Positions 52,283 through 61,701 of a DNA stretch of 64,000 bases are shown piece after piece. Each line of letters opens with the position of its first letter. Positions within the stretch are counted from its first letter, which is position 1. Under the pieces are notes generated by a model. It saw nothing but the letters and a program-made list of their open reading frames with translations. It was not told where the DNA came from and did not search any database. The DNA is from Amycolatopsis mongoliensis (GTDB lineage Bacteria; Actinomycetota; Actinomycetes; Mycobacteriales; Pseudonocardiaceae). Made by a program: the position numbers and the translations under genes. Where the stretch lies: the NCBI RefSeq assembly GCF_030285665.1, contig NZ_CP127295.1, positions 1,612,001-1,676,000 on the forward strand, written 5' to 3'.

Positions 52283-53059
52283 TCAGGCGTCCTCGGGAGC
52301 GGTGAGCACCCAGGGGCCTTCTTCGGTGATCGCCACCGTGTGCTCCCAGTGGGCCGCGCGGGAGCCGTCGGCCGTGACCACGGTCCAGCCGTCGTCCAGC
52401 TCGCGGGTCTCGCCCCCGCCGCCGGTCAGCATCGGCTCGATCGCCAGGGCCATGCCGGCCTTCAGCCGCGGGCCCTTGCCCGGCTTGCCGATGTTCGGCA
52501 GGAACGGGTCCATGTGCATCTGGCGCCCGATGCCGTGGCCGCCGTACTCGACGATCATGCCGTACTCGACGCCGTCGTCGCGGCCCGCGCGTTCGGCGGC
52601 CGACTGGACGGCGTAGGAGATGTCGGTCAACCGGCCGCCGGCGCGGACCGCCTCGATGCCGGCCCACATCGCCGCTTCGGTCGCCGCGGACAGTGCCAGG
52701 TCGGCGTCGGAGACGGCGCCGATCGCCAGTGTGACGGCGGAGTCGCCGTGCCAGCCGTCGAGGATCGCGCCGCAGTCGACGGAGATGATGTCGCCGTCGG
52801 CCAGCACCTGGGTCTTCGCCGGGATGCCGTGGACGATCTGCTCGTTCACCGACGCGCAGATCGACGCCGGGAAGCCGTGGTAGCCCTTGAAGGACGGCAC
52901 CGCGCCGGCGTCCCGGATCGTCTGCTCGGCCAGCTCGTCGAGCTCGGCCGTGCTGACGCCCGGTTTCGCGGCGGTGCGGACCGCCGCGAGCGTGCGGGCG
53001 ACGACGAGCCCCGCAGCCCGCATCGCCTGCAGCTCGTCCGGGGTCTTGACCTCGATCAT
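52283..53059 (-). CDS. map: Methionine aminopeptidase, type I
   Basis: This metalloenzyme removes the initiator methionine from nascent proteins. The 258-aa product has the metal ligands in SVDCGAILDGWHGDSAV, the histidine region EYGGHGIGRQMHMDP, AIEPMLTGGG and HWEHTVAITEEG. The ATG at 53059 (MIEVKTPDELQAMRAAG) matches homologues such as the Streptomyces enzyme. A GTG at 53107 overlapping the adk stop would add 16 residues and is possible for coupling. It is the last gene of secY-adk-map. Confidence 0.96.
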   Translation of the reverse strand: MIEVKTPDELQAMRAAGLVVARTLAAVRTAAKPGVSTAELDELAEQTIRDAGAVPSFKGYHGFPASICASVNEQIVHGIPAKTQVLADGDIISVDCGAILDGWHGDSAVTLAIGAVSDADLALSAATEAAMWAGIEAVRAGGRLTDISYAVQSAAERAGRDDGVEYGMIVEYGGHGIGRQMHMDPFLPNIGKPGKGPRLKAGMALAIEPMLTGGGGETRELDDGWTVVTADGSRAAHWEHTVAITEEGPWVLTAPEDA

Positions 53060-53103
53060 GCGCCCACGGCCGAGCACTTGCAGAACACGCAATCCTCCGA
53101 GGT

Positions 53104-53658
53104 TCACGTGCGGTCGCGCAGCGCTTTCAGCACCCGGCCGGAGATCTCCTCGACGCTGCCGACGCCGTCGACGGTCACCAGGATGTCGGCGTAGTACTCC
53201 AGCAGCGGCGCGGTGTCCGACACGTAGATCTGCTGACGGCGGCGGATGACCTCTTCGGTGTCGTCCGCGCGGCCGCGGGACATGAGGCGCCCGACGACGA
53301 CGTCCTCCGGCACCTGCAGCTGGATCACGGCGTCGAGCGAGACGTCGGCGTCGCCGAGGATCTCGCCGAGGACCTCGGCCTGCTTGGTGTTGCGGGGAAA
53401 GCCGTCGAGCAGGAAGCCCACCTTCGCGTCCGGCTCCGCCAGCCGCTCGCGGACCATTTCGTTCGTCACCGAGTCGGGCACGAGCTCGCCCGAGTCCAGG
53501 TAGCGCTTGGCCTCCTGGCCCAGCGGAGTCTCCTGGCCGACGTGCGCGCGGAACAGCTCACCCGTGGAGATGTGCGGGATGCGCAGCTGCTCCGACAGGG
53601 CCACCGCCTGCGTACCTTTGCCCGCGCCGGGCGGACCCACGAGAACCAGCCGCGTCAC
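53104..53658 (-). CDS. adk: Adenylate kinase, short form
   Basis: Adk equilibrates ATP, AMP and ADP. The 184-aa protein has the P-loop GPPGAGKGT (residues 8-16), the AMP-binding [23 protein letters not shown], and a short lid ([18 protein letters not shown]) without the zinc-finger insertion. The length fits the actinobacterial short form. The GTG start overlaps the secY stop (GTGA). Confidence 0.97.
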   Translation of the reverse strand: MTRLVLVGPPGAGKGTQAVALSEQLRIPHISTGELFRAHVGQETPLGQEAKRYLDSGELVPDSVTNEMVRERLAEPDAKVGFLLDGFPRNTKQAEVLGEILGDADVSLDAVIQLQVPEDVVVGRLMSRGRADDTEEVIRRRQQIYVSDTAPLLEYYADILVTVDGVGSVEEISGRVLKALRDRT

Positions 53659-54962
53659 TTCAAGAACCCTTCGTAGTTGCGCTGCATCAGCTGGCTTTCG
53701 ATCTGCTTCACGGTGTCGAGCCCGACACCGACCATGATCAGCACAGCCGTGCCACCGAACGGGAAGTTCTGGTTGTTCCCGCTACCGGTCACCGACAGGA
53801 AGAAGTTCGGAAGGATCGCGATGATGCCCAGGTACAGCGAACCCGGAAGGGTGATCCGGCCGAGCACGAAGCTCAGGTACTCCGCGGTCGGGCGCCCCGG
53901 GCGGATGCCCGGGATGAACCCGCCGAACTTCTTCATCTCTTCCGCACGCTCGTCCACGTTGAACGTGATCGTGATGTAGAAGTAGGTGAAGAAGATGATC
54001 AGGCCGAAGTACAGCGCGATGTGCACCCAGCTGGACTGGTTCACGATGTAGTTCTTGATGAAGACCTGCCAGCCGGAGTTGCTGTTCTGGTCGCCGACGA
54101 GGCGGCTGATCAGATCCGGCAGGTACAGCAGGGAAGACGCGAAGATGACCGGGATGACGCCGGCCTGGTTCACCTTGATCGGCAGGTAGGTCGACGTGCC
54201 GCCGTACATCCGGCGGCCGATCATGCGCTTGGCGTACTGCACCGGGATCCGGCGCTGCCCCTGCTCGACGAAGATGACGCTGGCGATGATCACCAGGCCG
54301 AAGATGCAGATCATCGTCAGCGCGATGCCACCACCGTTGCTGAGGATGTTGCCGCCCTCGACCGGGATGCGCGCGGCGATGTTCAGGAAGATCAGGACGG
54401 ACATTCCGTTGCCGACGCCGCGCTCGGTGATCAGCTCACCCAGCCACATCATGACGGCGGTGCCCGCGGTCATGGTGATGACGATGATGGCCAGCGAGTA
54501 GACGCTGTTGTCCGGGATGATCGGCGAGTCGCAGTCGGGGAAGAGCTGCTTGCGGTCCGCGAGCGCGACCACGCCGGTGGCCTGCAGGATCGCCAGCGCG
54601 ACCGTCAGGTACCGGGTGTACTGGGTCAGCTTGCCCTGGCCGGACTGGCCTTCCTTCTTCAGCTCCTCGAACCGCGGGATGACCACGGTCAGCAGCTGGA
54701 TGATGATGCTCGCCGTGATGTACGGCATGATGCCGGTCGAGAAGAGCGACAGCTGCAGCAGCGCACCACCGCTGAACAGGTTCAGCAGCTGGTAGACGCC
54801 TTCCTGCTGCGCCTGGGAGCTACAGGCCTGGACCGCCCCGTAGGAGATCCCGGGTGCCGGAATGGTCGCACCGATTCGGTAGACCGCGACGATGGCTAGC
54901 GTGAACAGGATCTTCTTGCGTAGATCCGGCGTCGCGAGAGCCGAGCGGAAGGCGCTGAACAC
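53655..54962 (-). CDS. secY: Preprotein translocase channel SecY
   Basis: SecY is the central pore of the Sec translocon. The 435-aa protein begins [20 protein letters not shown] and shows about ten membrane helices, the plug region [29 protein letters not shown], the cytosolic loop [17 protein letters not shown] block, and [18 protein letters not shown]. The GTG at 54962 has GAGGAGG eight bases upstream. Because three unrelated genes separate it from rplO, it needs its own promoter; a candidate is at 55104-55131. Confidence 0.97.
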   Translation of the reverse strand: MFSAFRSALATPDLRKKILFTLAIVAVYRIGATIPAPGISYGAVQACSSQAQQEGVYQLLNLFSGGALLQLSLFSTGIMPYITASIIIQLLTVVIPRFEELKKEGQSGQGKLTQYTRYLTVALAILQATGVVALADRKQLFPDCDSPIIPDNSVYSLAIIVITMTAGTAVMMWLGELITERGVGNGMSVLIFLNIAARIPVEGGNILSNGGGIALTMICIFGLVIIASVIFVEQGQRRIPVQYAKRMIGRRMYGGTSTYLPIKVNQAGVIPVIFASSLLYLPDLISRLVGDQNSNSGWQVFIKNYIVNQSSWVHIALYFGLIIFFTYFYITITFNVDERAEEMKKFGGFIPGIRPGRPTAEYLSFVLGRITLPGSLYLGIIAILPNFFLSVTGSGNNQNFPFGGTAVLIMVGVGLDTVKQIESQLMQRNYEGFLK

Positions 54963-55066
54963 GCGGGGGACCTCCTCGGCGTCGTCGGCCGTCCTCAACC
55001 GACGATCGGCTTGGCCGGCACGGTGGCCGGCGGGAACACACAGCACTACTGGCACGCAAGCCAGGA

Positions 55067-55096
55067 ACGCTTCGGGGCACACTCGTCCCGAAGCGT
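55067..55096 (-). other. Hairpin at the 5' end of the secY leader
   Basis: The 10-bp perfect arms (ACGCTTCGGG at 55067-55076, CCCGAAGCGT at 55087-55096) have a 10-nt loop. It would start at the first transcribed bases of the predicted secY promoter, about 105 bp before the start codon. A role in leader stability or in ending the lysE transcript is possible. Confidence 0.5.
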
Positions 55097-55103
55097 GTCG
55101 CCG

Positions 55104-55131
55104 ACTCTAACAGCTTCACAGGGCGTGTCCG
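55104..55131 (-). promoter_or_regulatory. Candidate secY promoter
   Basis: On the minus strand CGGACA (55131-55126) and TAGAGT (55109-55104) are 16 bp apart, placing transcription start near 55096 and a leader of about 135 nt before secY. Confidence 0.4.
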
Positions 55132-55218
55132 CAGTCCGTGTGCGTTTTCCGTACCAAGGTTGCTCCGGCGGGTTGATCCACATCGCCGGGATGCCCGTAT
55201 TCCTTGACAGATTGTCGA

Positions 55219-55851
55219 TCAAGAGGTCGAAGTCGCGAGCACCCCGGCCAGGCCGACGAGGACGACGCCGGTGCCGCGGTCGACGTTGCGCCGGGCCCGC
55301 CGCGTCAGCTCGAACGACTTCACCGCGGCCCCGACGCCGACGTACACCGAGCCGGCCAGGAACTCGGCCAGCAGGTAGACGGCGCCCAGCAGCGCGATCT
55401 GGGCCGGAAAGGGCCCGTGACCTGCGTCGATGAACTGCGGGACGAACGCGGTGAAGATGAGGATCGCCTTCGGGTTGGTGATCGCGACGCCGAACTCCTT
55501 GCGCGCGACGCGCCACGCCGTCGCCGGTTCGGCCTTCGCCGCGGGGGTGCCGGGTTCGTCGTCCTTGCGCCGGATGGTGGACCACAGGATCCGCACGCCG
55601 AGGTAGAGCAGGTAGGCGGCGCCGGCCCACTTGATGATCGTGAGGGCGGTCTCGGACGCGGCCAGCAGCTGCCCGAGCCCGGCCGCCACGGCGGTGATCA
55701 ACAGGGTGAACGCGGTCAGCCTGCCGCCCAGCCCGGCGAGGCCGCGGCGAACACCGTGCGTCATCCCGTGGTGGAGCCCGAGCAGGTTGTTCGCCCCTGG
55801 CGTAAGCGCGATGAGCACGGACGCCCCGAAGAAGACCAGCAGCCACGACAC
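55219..55851 (-). CDS. LysE/RhtB family amino-acid exporter
   Basis: This 210-aa inner-membrane exporter has six hydrophobic segments. It begins SWLLVFFGASVLIALTPGAN, containing the family motif LTPGANN, and has the loop VAITNPKAILIFTAFVPQF, both LysE hallmarks. The GTG at 55851 is chosen over several GTGs up to 55872 because GGAGG lies eight bases before it and homologues start MSWLL. It exports an amino acid or related metabolite; the substrate cannot be told. It lies inside the break between rplO and secY, 43 bp after the 368-aa membrane protein. Confidence 0.9.
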   Translation of the reverse strand: MSWLLVFFGASVLIALTPGANNLLGLHHGMTHGVRRGLAGLGGRLTAFTLLITAVAAGLGQLLAASETALTIIKWAGAAYLLYLGVRILWSTIRRKDDEPGTPAAKAEPATAWRVARKEFGVAITNPKAILIFTAFVPQFIDAGHGPFPAQIALLGAVYLLAEFLAGSVYVGVGAAVKSFELTRRARRNVDRGTGVVLVGLAGVLATSTS

Positions 55852-55894
55852 GACGACCACCTCCACCCCCACCGTAGCGGCGCCGGCGAGCGGG

Positions 55895-57001
55895 TTATCC
55901 GGGTTCTTCCGGGGGCAGCACCGTGATGGCGACGCCGGTGGGCGGAGTGGGGGTGTCGGCGTAGGCGAGAGCCGGGTCGGCCCAGTCGCCGGTCCGCCGC
56001 CAGGCGGGCAGGTAGGCCAGCACGGCCGCGACGGCGGCCAGGACCGTACCCCCGATCAGCAGCCACATGCCGGCCGCGACGACGACTTCGACGTCCAACC
56101 CGTCCGCCAGGACGGACCACCCGAGTCCGCTCATGCCGACGGTGGTGACCACGCCCGCGGTGAAGAGCGCGCCGGCGGCGATCAGCCACCGGCCGAGGCC
56201 GCGATCCGGCCGCGAGAGGGCCGTGAAAGCGGCGGCGACCAGCACGATGACGGCGAGGATCACCGGGATCCCGACCGGTGAGGACGCCTGCTCGGAGGCT
56301 TCCTGCCCGGGGACCTCGATGCGGCTGCCCCAGGCGGTCTGGGTGAAGGTGAGCTGGGCTTCCAAGAACCGCTGCCGGACGTTGACGGCCTGCTGGACCC
56401 GGAAGAGCGGGAGGAAGCAGCCTCCGGCGGTCATGAGAGCGGCGACGGCGGTGACGACGGGCGGGAGGAACCGCAGGAACCCGGTGGGGGCCGGGGCGGA
56501 CGCCTCGGTGGCCGGGATCGGTGCAGGCCCGGCCGGCGGCGGAGGGGTGACGGCGCCGGGCAGTTCGGCGACCGGGAACGGCAGCTGCTCGGCCGGGTGG
56601 GTGGCTTGCGTGGCCTGAGCCGGGAACGAGGCCGGTGTGGGAAATGCGAGCGGGTCGGCCGGGGCCGAGGCGGCCACCGGGAAATCCAGTGGGTCGGCGG
56701 CTGTCGGGAAAGCCAGCGGATCTGCACTCGGCGCCGGAGACGGGAAAGCCAGCGGCCCAGCAGGCGCCCCGGCGGCCGCCGCCGGGAAGACCAGCTGTTC
56801 CGCACTCGGCGAGGCCGATGTGGGGAAAGCGAGCGGGTCAGCGGCCGTCGCCCCGGCCTCCGCCGGGAAGCTGAGCGGCTCCCCCGCGCCCGGCTCCACG
56901 CCCGCCGGCTTCGGGGCCTCGACCGGGAAGCTCAGCGGCGACTCCGCGGCCTCGGACGGCGGGCCCGGCCGCTCGGGCGGCTCCTGCGACGGTCTGTCCA
57001 C
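55895..57001 (-). CDS. Membrane protein with xPLxFP repeats, paralogue of the next gene
   Basis: This 368-aa protein is not assigned to a named family. Residues 20-147 contain about nine copies of the motif (D/E)PLAFPxxA in a Pro/Ala-rich, probably cytosolic region. Residues 175-340 hold four membrane segments (VVTAVAALMTAGGCFLPLF, IPVILAVIVLVAAAFTAL, WLIAAGALFTAGVVTTVGM, VVVAAGMWLLIGGTVLA) with one larger loop after the first. The tail WADPALAYADTPTPPTGVAI then TVLPPEE is almost the same as in the gene at 57059, showing a duplication. Confidence 0.75.
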   Translation of the reverse strand: MDRPSQEPPERPGPPSEAAESPLSFPVEAPKPAGVEPGAGEPLSFPAEAGATAADPLAFPTSASPSAEQLVFPAAAAGAPAGPLAFPSPAPSADPLAFPTAADPLDFPVAASAPADPLAFPTPASFPAQATQATHPAEQLPFPVAELPGAVTPPPPAGPAPIPATEASAPAPTGFLRFLPPVVTAVAALMTAGGCFLPLFRVQQAVNVRQRFLEAQLTFTQTAWGSRIEVPGQEASEQASSPVGIPVILAVIVLVAAAFTALSRPDRGLGRWLIAAGALFTAGVVTTVGMSGLGWSVLADGLDVEVVVAAGMWLLIGGTVLAAVAAVLAYLPAWRRTGDWADPALAYADTPTPPTGVAITVLPPEEPG

Positions 57002-57058
57002 CCTGTGATCCTCCGTCCGGATCCGCGCCGCGGCAAGGAAGGCGGGGAATCTGTCCGG

Positions 57059-57676
57059 TCAGTCGTCGTCCGGTGGCAGCACCGTGATCGCGACGCCCGA
57101 CGGCGGCGTCGTGGTGTCCGCGAACGCGACGGCGGGATCCGCCCACTCCGGGCGGCCCGCGGCCGGCCGGCGGAGGCTCAGCACCGCCGCCGCGACGGCG
57201 ACCAGGACCGCGGCCATGAGCAGCCACATGCCGGCCAGGATCGTCGTTTTCGTCAGGGCGGGGCCGTCGTCCAGCAGGCGGCGGGCGCCCTGCATCCCGA
57301 TCGTGCAGACCGCGCCGGCGAGGAAGGCCGCTCCCCCGAACGCCGTCCGGCTCGCGGCCGCGCCCGGGTGGCGGGTCGCGGCCTGGCGCACGCCGAGGAC
57401 CAGCGCGGCCAGGAGGATCGCGCTCGCCAGCACCAGCGGGAGCCCGAGCGGCGCGGACGGCGAGCTGGTCTCCGGCTGGCCGGGGAACGTGAAGTCGACC
57501 CGCCAGGCGCCCACGACCGAACGCGCGACCCCGGCCGTCTCCCAGCCCACCAGCTGGTCGGTGCGGAAGAACGGCAGGAAGGTGCCGGCGACCGTCAGCG
57601 CGAGAGCGAGCGCGACGAGCGCGGGCGTCAGGAAGGCACCACCACGGCGAGCCGGCGGTTCAGGAGTCGGGTCCAC
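57059..57676 (-). CDS. Four-helix membrane protein, short paralogue
   Basis: This 205-aa protein has the GTG start at 57676 with GGAAGGA upstream. It has four membrane segments (ALVALALALTVAGTFLPFF, LGLPLVLASAILLAALVLG, AFGGAAFLAGAVCTIGMQG, ILAGMWLLMAAVLVAVAAA) in the same order as the C-terminal half of the neighbouring 368-aa protein, and ends WADPAVAFADTTTPPSGVAI then TVLPPDDD. It lacks the repeat-rich N-terminal region. Function is unknown. It lies 53 bp downstream of the rplO terminator hairpin. Confidence 0.75.
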   Translation of the reverse strand: MDPTPEPPARRGGAFLTPALVALALALTVAGTFLPFFRTDQLVGWETAGVARSVVGAWRVDFTFPGQPETSSPSAPLGLPLVLASAILLAALVLGVRQAATRHPGAAASRTAFGGAAFLAGAVCTIGMQGARRLLDDGPALTKTTILAGMWLLMAAVLVAVAAAVLSLRRPAAGRPEWADPAVAFADTTTPPSGVAITVLPPDDD

Positions 57677-57729
57677 CTCGCCGATCCTTCCGCCGGGCCG
57701 AGGCGACCACAAGCGAACCCCGGGAACGC

Positions 57730-57763
57730 CGAAGGCCCGCCTGGCGAACCAGACGGGCCTTCG
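57730..57763 (-). terminator. Hairpin after rplO
   Basis: The 15-base arms (57730-57744, 57749-57763) pair with one mismatch around a CGAA loop, 12 bp after the rplO stop. It probably ends the spc-operon transcript before the inserted membrane genes. Confidence 0.7.
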
Positions 57764-57775
57764 GACGGAACCGGC

Positions 57776-58222
57776 TCAGTTGGTGGTGGCGGAGCCACCG
57801 GCCGCTTCGAGCTTCTCCTTGGCGGAGCCGGAGAAGCCGTCGGCGGTCACGTCGAGCTTGACGCCGTTGACGTCACCGTTGCCGAGCACCTTGACGAGCT
57901 TGCCCTTGCGGACGAGGCCCGCGGCGGCGAGCTCCTCGGCGCCGACCTTGCCACCGTCCGGGAAGACGCGGGCGATGTCGCCCACGTTCACCGGCTGGTA
58001 CTCGGTGCGGAAGCGGTTCTTGAAGCCGCGAAGCTTCGGGAGCCGCATGTGGATGGGCATCTGCCCACCCTCGAACCCGGCGGGCACGTTCTTCCGGGCC
58101 TTGGTGCCCTTCGTACCGCGACCGGCCGTCTTGCCCTTCGAACCCTCACCACGACCGACGCGCATCTTCTCGCGCTTCGCGCCCGGAGCCGGGCGGAGGT
58201 GGTGGATCTTGATGGCCGTCAT
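57776..58222 (-). CDS. rplO: 50S ribosomal protein L15
   Basis: L15 is a late-assembly large-subunit protein. The 148-aa product starts [20 protein letters not shown], has the Gly/Lys-rich [38 protein letters not shown] and a C-terminal domain ending in a Gly/Ala tail. Its ATG overlaps the rpmD stop (ATGA). In most bacteria secY follows directly; here the next 2.8 kb hold unrelated genes. Confidence 0.97.
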   Translation of the reverse strand: MTAIKIHHLRPAPGAKREKMRVGRGEGSKGKTAGRGTKGTKARKNVPAGFEGGQMPIHMRLPKLRGFKNRFRTEYQPVNVGDIARVFPDGGKVGAEELAAAGLVRKGKLVKVLGNGDVNGVKLDVTADGFSGSAKEKLEAAGGSATTN

Positions 58223-58404
58223 GCCTGGACCTCCTCGACCTCCACCAGGTGGCGGACGGTGTGGATCAGGCCGCGCACCTGGGGGGTGTCTTCACGCACG
58301 ACGCTCTGGCGGATCTTGCGCAGCCCGAGGGTGCGCAGCGACTCGCGGTGAGCGTGCTTCGTGCCGATCTTGCTCTTGACCTGGGTGACCTTGAGCTCAG
58401 CCAT
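58219..58404 (-). CDS. rpmD: 50S ribosomal protein L30
   Basis: This is the 61-aa L30: [39 protein letters not shown] and [12 protein letters not shown]. It starts one base after rpsE ends and overlaps rplO by four bases. Confidence 0.97.
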   Translation of the reverse strand: MAELKVTQVKSKIGTKHAHRESLRTLGLRKIRQSVVREDTPQVRGLIHTVRHLVEVEEVQA

Positions 58405-58405
58405 G

Positions 58406-59053
58406 TCAGACCCCCTGGCCCGCGCGCTGGCGCAGCATCCGGGCCGGCGCGACGTCCTCGAGCGGGAGACCGCGGCGGGCCGCGACCTCTTCGGGACGCT
58501 GCAGGCCCTTCAGGGCCGCCACGGTCGCGTGCACGATGTTGATCGCGTTGTCGGAGCCGAGCGACTTCGACAGCACGTCGTGGACACCCGCGCACTCCAG
58601 CACCGCGCGCACCGGGCCACCGGCGATGACGCCGGTACCGGCGGACGCCGGACGGAGCAGCACGACACCGGCGGCCTCCTCACCCTGGATCGGGTGGGGG
58701 ATGGTGCCGCCGACGCGGGGAACGCGGAAGAAGTTCTTCTTCGCTTCCTCGACGCCCTTGGCGATCGCCGCGGGAACTTCCTTGGCCTTGCCGTAGCCGA
58801 CGCCGACCTGACCGTCACCGTCACCGACGACGACGAGGGCGGTGAAGCTGAAGCGACGACCGCCCTTGACGACCTTGGCGACGCGGTTGATCGTCACGAC
58901 CTTCTCGAGGTGCGGGGTCTTGTCCTGGCCGGCCCCGCCACGGCCGCTGTCGCGCCGGTCCCGGCCGCCACCGCGACGGTCATTGCGGTCGTTGCCGCCC
59001 TGCCCGCCGGGTCCGCCCTGTCCGCCGCCGAATTGCCGTGTACGTCCCGGCAT
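58406..59053 (-). CDS. rpsE: 30S ribosomal protein S5 with Gly/Arg-rich N-terminal extension
   Basis: S5 contributes to decoding fidelity and helicase activity at the mRNA entrance. The S5 domain starts near residue 50 ([20 protein letters not shown]), with the conserved [16 protein letters not shown] and [20 protein letters not shown]. The first 50 residues are a Gly, Arg, Asp and Asn-rich tract ([20 protein letters not shown]), a common but variable actinobacterial extension that may bind rRNA. The total is 215 aa. Confidence 0.97.
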   Translation of the reverse strand: MPGRTRQFGGGQGGPGGQGGNDRNDRRGGGRDRRDSGRGGAGQDKTPHLEKVVTINRVAKVVKGGRRFSFTALVVVGDGDGQVGVGYGKAKEVPAAIAKGVEEAKKNFFRVPRVGGTIPHPIQGEEAAGVVLLRPASAGTGVIAGGPVRAVLECAGVHDVLSKSLGSDNAINIVHATVAALKGLQRPEEVAARRGLPLEDVAPARMLRQRAGQGV

Positions 59054-59087
59054 CAGGCATTCCTTCCGTTAACAAGCTTCTGCATCG

Positions 59088-59486
59088 TCAGAACTCCAAC
59101 CCCGCCTCACGGGCGGCGTCGGCGAGCGCGGCGATGCGGCCGTGGTAGGCGTTGCCCCCACGGTCGAACACCACAGCCGAGATCCCGGCGTTCTTCGCGC
59201 GAGCGGCGACGAGTTCCCCGACCTTGGCGGCCTTGGCCTTCTTGTCGCCGTCGAGCGCCCGGACATCCGCCTCGAGGGTGGACGCCGACGCCAGCGTGTG
59301 GCCGGCGAGGTCGTCGATGACCTGCACGGCGATGTGCCGCGAGGACCGCTTGACGACCAAGCGCGGACGCTGGTCCGTGCCCGAGACCTTCTTGCGGAGG
59401 CGGAAGTGCCGACGGGCCTTCGCGACGCGGCGGCGGGTCGAGATGTCCTTGCCCACCGGCTTGCGCTTCGTAGTCGTGTCGCTCAT
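59088..59486 (-). CDS. rplR: 50S ribosomal protein L18
   Basis: L18 binds 5S rRNA in the central protuberance. The 132-aa product ([20 protein letters not shown] start) has [40 protein letters not shown] and [20 protein letters not shown]. The ATG at 59486 matches homologues; a GTG at 59492 overlapping the rplF stop (GTGA) is possible and would add two residues. Confidence 0.96.
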   Translation of the reverse strand: MSDTTTKRKPVGKDISTRRRVAKARRHFRLRKKVSGTDQRPRLVVKRSSRHIAVQVIDDLAGHTLASASTLEADVRALDGDKKAKAAKVGELVAARAKNAGISAVVFDRGGNAYHGRIAALADAAREAGLEF

Positions 59487-59488
59487 GA

Positions 59489-60028
59489 TCACTTACCCGT
59501 CTTTCCGACCTTGCGGCGGATCTTCTCACCCTCGTACCGCAGGCCCTTGCCCTTGTACGGGTCCGGGCGCCGCAGCCGGCGGATGACCGCCGAGATCTGG
59601 CCGACCTTCTGCTTGTCGATGCCGGAGACCGAGAACCGGGTGGGGCTCTCCACCTTGAAGGTGATGCCCTCCGGAGCCTCGATCTTCACCGGGTGGCTGT
59701 AGCCCAGGGCGAACTCGAGGTCCGAGCCCTTGGCCTGCACGCGGTAACCGACACCGTGGATCTCGAGCTTCTTCTCGTAGCCCGAGGTCACACCCACGAC
59801 CAGGTTGTTCACCAGGGTACGGGTGAGGCCGTGCAGGGCCTTGCTGGTGCGCTCGTCGTCCGGGCGCTTGACCAGCAGAGTGCCGTCGTCGTCGCGCTCG
59901 ACCGTGATCGGCTCGGCGATGGTGTGTTCGAGGGTCCCCTTGGGGCCCTTGACGCTGATGTGCTGACCGTCGATGGTCACCTCGACCCCGGAGGGGACGG
60001 CGACCGGCAGCTTTCCGATGCGTGACAT
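59489..60028 (-). CDS. rplF: 50S ribosomal protein L6
   Basis: L6 lies near the sarcin-ricin loop. The 179-aa product starts [20 protein letters not shown] and has [15 protein letters not shown], the second-domain signature [16 protein letters not shown], and the C-terminal [19 protein letters not shown] block. The ATG at 60028 follows an AAGGGGG ribosome site. It lies between rpsH and rplR. Confidence 0.97.
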   Translation of the reverse strand: MSRIGKLPVAVPSGVEVTIDGQHISVKGPKGTLEHTIAEPITVERDDDGTLLVKRPDDERTSKALHGLTRTLVNNLVVGVTSGYEKKLEIHGVGYRVQAKGSDLEFALGYSHPVKIEAPEGITFKVESPTRFSVSGIDKQKVGQISAVIRRLRRPDPYKGKGLRYEGEKIRRKVGKTGK

Positions 60029-60044
60029 GTCTGTGCCCCCTTCC

Positions 60045-60443
60045 TTACCAGACGTAGGCGAGGACTTCGCCGCCCACGCTGTTGCGCTTGGCCTGCCGGT
60101 CGGTCTGGAGGCCACCGGACGTCGAGATGATCGCGATGCCCAGGCCGCCGAGAACGGACGGCAGTTCGGTCGATTTTGCGTAGACCCGCAGACCGGGCTT
60201 GGAGACGCGCCGGAGGCCGGCGATGCTCCGCTCGCGGTTGGGGCCGTACTTGAGCTCGACGACGAGGTTCTTGTGCTTCTCGCCCGGCTCGTCGTGGTAG
60301 CCCGCGATGTAGCCCTCGCGCTTGAGGATCTCGGCGATGTTCGCCTTGAGCTTCGAGTGCGGGAGCTTGACCTCGTCGTGGTACGCCGAGTTCGCGTTAC
60401 GCAGACGCGTCAAGAAGTCTGCGATGGGGTCGGTCATCGTCAT
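60045..60443 (-). CDS. rpsH: 30S ribosomal protein S8
   Basis: S8 binds 16S rRNA helix 21 and, in E. coli, represses the spc operon. The 132-aa product has [40 protein letters not shown] and the C-terminal [20 protein letters not shown]. The spacer to rpsN upstream is unusually long (190 bp) and structured. Confidence 0.97.
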   Translation of the reverse strand: MTMTDPIADFLTRLRNANSAYHDEVKLPHSKLKANIAEILKREGYIAGYHDEPGEKHKNLVVELKYGPNRERSIAGLRRVSKPGLRVYAKSTELPSVLGGLGIAIISTSGGLQTDRQAKRNSVGGEVLAYVW

Positions 60444-60473
60444 GGTGACCTGTCAACCTTTCTCGCCCTGGTT

Positions 60474-60624
60474 CCCCGCCCGCCGGAGCGGGCGGGGCCT
60501 GTGGCGAAGTGGAGTTTGCTGCATCTAATGTTTGCCAATCCGACCGGCAGTCACGGCGGAAGGTGCCGGTGAGCCCGGAGGCTTCCGGAAACGTACCGCC
60601 TTCTTTCGCGGCCGAATTGGCAAA
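60474..60624 (-). other. Structured rpsN-rpsH intercistronic spacer
   Basis: The 190-bp spacer between rpsN and rpsH has no credible gene. It holds a 10-bp GC hairpin with a four-base loop (60474-60483, 60488-60497). Further upstream on the mRNA, a 9-bp inverted repeat TTTGCCAAT / ATTGGCAAA (60531-60539, 60616-60624) closes a 76-nt region containing CCGGAGGCTTCCGG, itself a small hairpin. Together these could fold into a branched RNA element. Confidence 0.5.
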
Positions 60625-60633
60625 GGGACGCTC

Positions 60634-60819
60634 TTACCAGCTGGACTTGCGGACGCCGGGCAGCTCGCCCGCGTGTGCCATCTCGCGAAGGCAGATCCGG
60701 CAGAGCCCGAACTTGCGGAACACGGCGTGCGGGCGGCCGCACCGCTGGCAGCGGGTGTAGGCACGCACGGCGAACTTCGGCTTCTTCGCGGCCTTGTGGA
60801 CCAGTGCTTTCTTGGCCAT
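60634..60819 (-). CDS. rpsN: 30S ribosomal protein S14, zinc-binding type Z
   Basis: This is the 61-aa short S14 with two CxxC zinc pairs (RCQRCGRP and LCRICLREM), the C-plus form used under zinc sufficiency. It begins [20 protein letters not shown] and ends [14 protein letters not shown]. It follows rplE by four bases. Confidence 0.97.
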   Translation of the reverse strand: MAKKALVHKAAKKPKFAVRAYTRCQRCGRPHAVFRKFGLCRICLREMAHAGELPGVRKSSW

Positions 60820-60823
60820 CGGC

Positions 60824-61387
60824 TCAGTTCTCCTTGAACGGGAAGCCGAGCTTGCGCAGCAGCGCCCGGCCCTCGTCGTCGTTCGTGGCGGTCGTGACGA
60901 CGGTGACGTCCATGCCGCGCGGGCGGTCGATGGAGTCAGGGTCGATCTCGTGGAACATCGACTGCTCGTTGAGACCGAAGGTGTAGTTGCCGTGGCCGTC
61001 GAACTGCTTGGGCGAAAGCCCGCGGAAGTCGCGGATACGCGGCAGCGCGATGGTCAGCAGCCGGTCGAGGAACTCCCACATCCGGTCGCCACGCAGCGTG
61101 ACGCGCGCACCGATCGGCTGACCCTCGCGCAGCTTGAACTGCGCGATGGACTTGCGGGCCTTCCGGACCTCGGGCTTCTGGCCGGTGATCAGGGAGAGGT
61201 CCTTGACCGCACCCTCGATCAGCTTGCTGTCACGGGCGGCGTCACCGACGCCCATGTTCACGACGACCTTCACCACGCCCGGGATCTGGTGGACGTTGGC
61301 GAAGGAGAACTCCGCCTGCAGCTGGCCCTTGATCTCTTCGCGGTAGCGCACCTTGAGGCGCGGCGCGACCTTCTCTGCGGTGGTCAT
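60824..61387 (-). CDS. rplE: 50S ribosomal protein L5
   Basis: L5 binds 5S rRNA and contacts P-site tRNA. The 187-aa product has [60 protein letters not shown] and the C-terminal [18 protein letters not shown]. Its start overlaps the rplX stop by one base (TGATG). Confidence 0.97.
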   Translation of the reverse strand: MTTAEKVAPRLKVRYREEIKGQLQAEFSFANVHQIPGVVKVVVNMGVGDAARDSKLIEGAVKDLSLITGQKPEVRKARKSIAQFKLREGQPIGARVTLRGDRMWEFLDRLLTIALPRIRDFRGLSPKQFDGHGNYTFGLNEQSMFHEIDPDSIDRPRGMDVTVVTTATNDDEGRALLRKLGFPFKEN

Positions 61388-61701
61388 CAGATGTCCTTAC
61401 CGTTCCGGCGCGAGATCCGGACCTTCTTGCCGTCCTCGCCGATGCGGTAACCCACCCGGGACGGCTTGCCGTCCGAGTCGACGACCATCACGTTGGAGAC
61501 GTGGATCGGGGCCTCCTGCGTGACGATGCCACCGGACTGCGCACCGCGCTGGGTCTGGGTGATCCGCGTGTGCTTCTTGATCCGGTTCACGCCTTCGACC
61601 AGCACGCGGTCGCGCTCCGGGTAAGCCTGGATGACCTTGCCCTTGGCGCCCTTGTCCTTGCCGGCGATGACGACGACCGTGTCGCCCTTCTTCACCTTCA
61701 T
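61387..61701 (-). CDS. rplX: 50S ribosomal protein L24
   Basis: L24 is an assembly-initiating protein near the exit tunnel. The 104-aa product starts [20 protein letters not shown] (KOW motif) and continues [17 protein letters not shown] and [20 protein letters not shown]. The ATG at 61701 overlaps the rplN stop; a GTG one codon earlier is an alternative. Confidence 0.97.
   Translation of the reverse strand: MKVKKGDTVVVIAGKDKGAKGKVIQAYPERDRVLVEGVNRIKKHTRITQTQRGAQSGGIVTQEAPIHVSNVMVVDSDGKPSRVGYRIGEDGKKVRISRRNGKDI

Noticed and set aside
60532..60837. A 101-codon plus-strand frame over the rpsN region
   Set aside because: It is antisense to rpsN and its spacer, without codon bias or ribosome site of its own.
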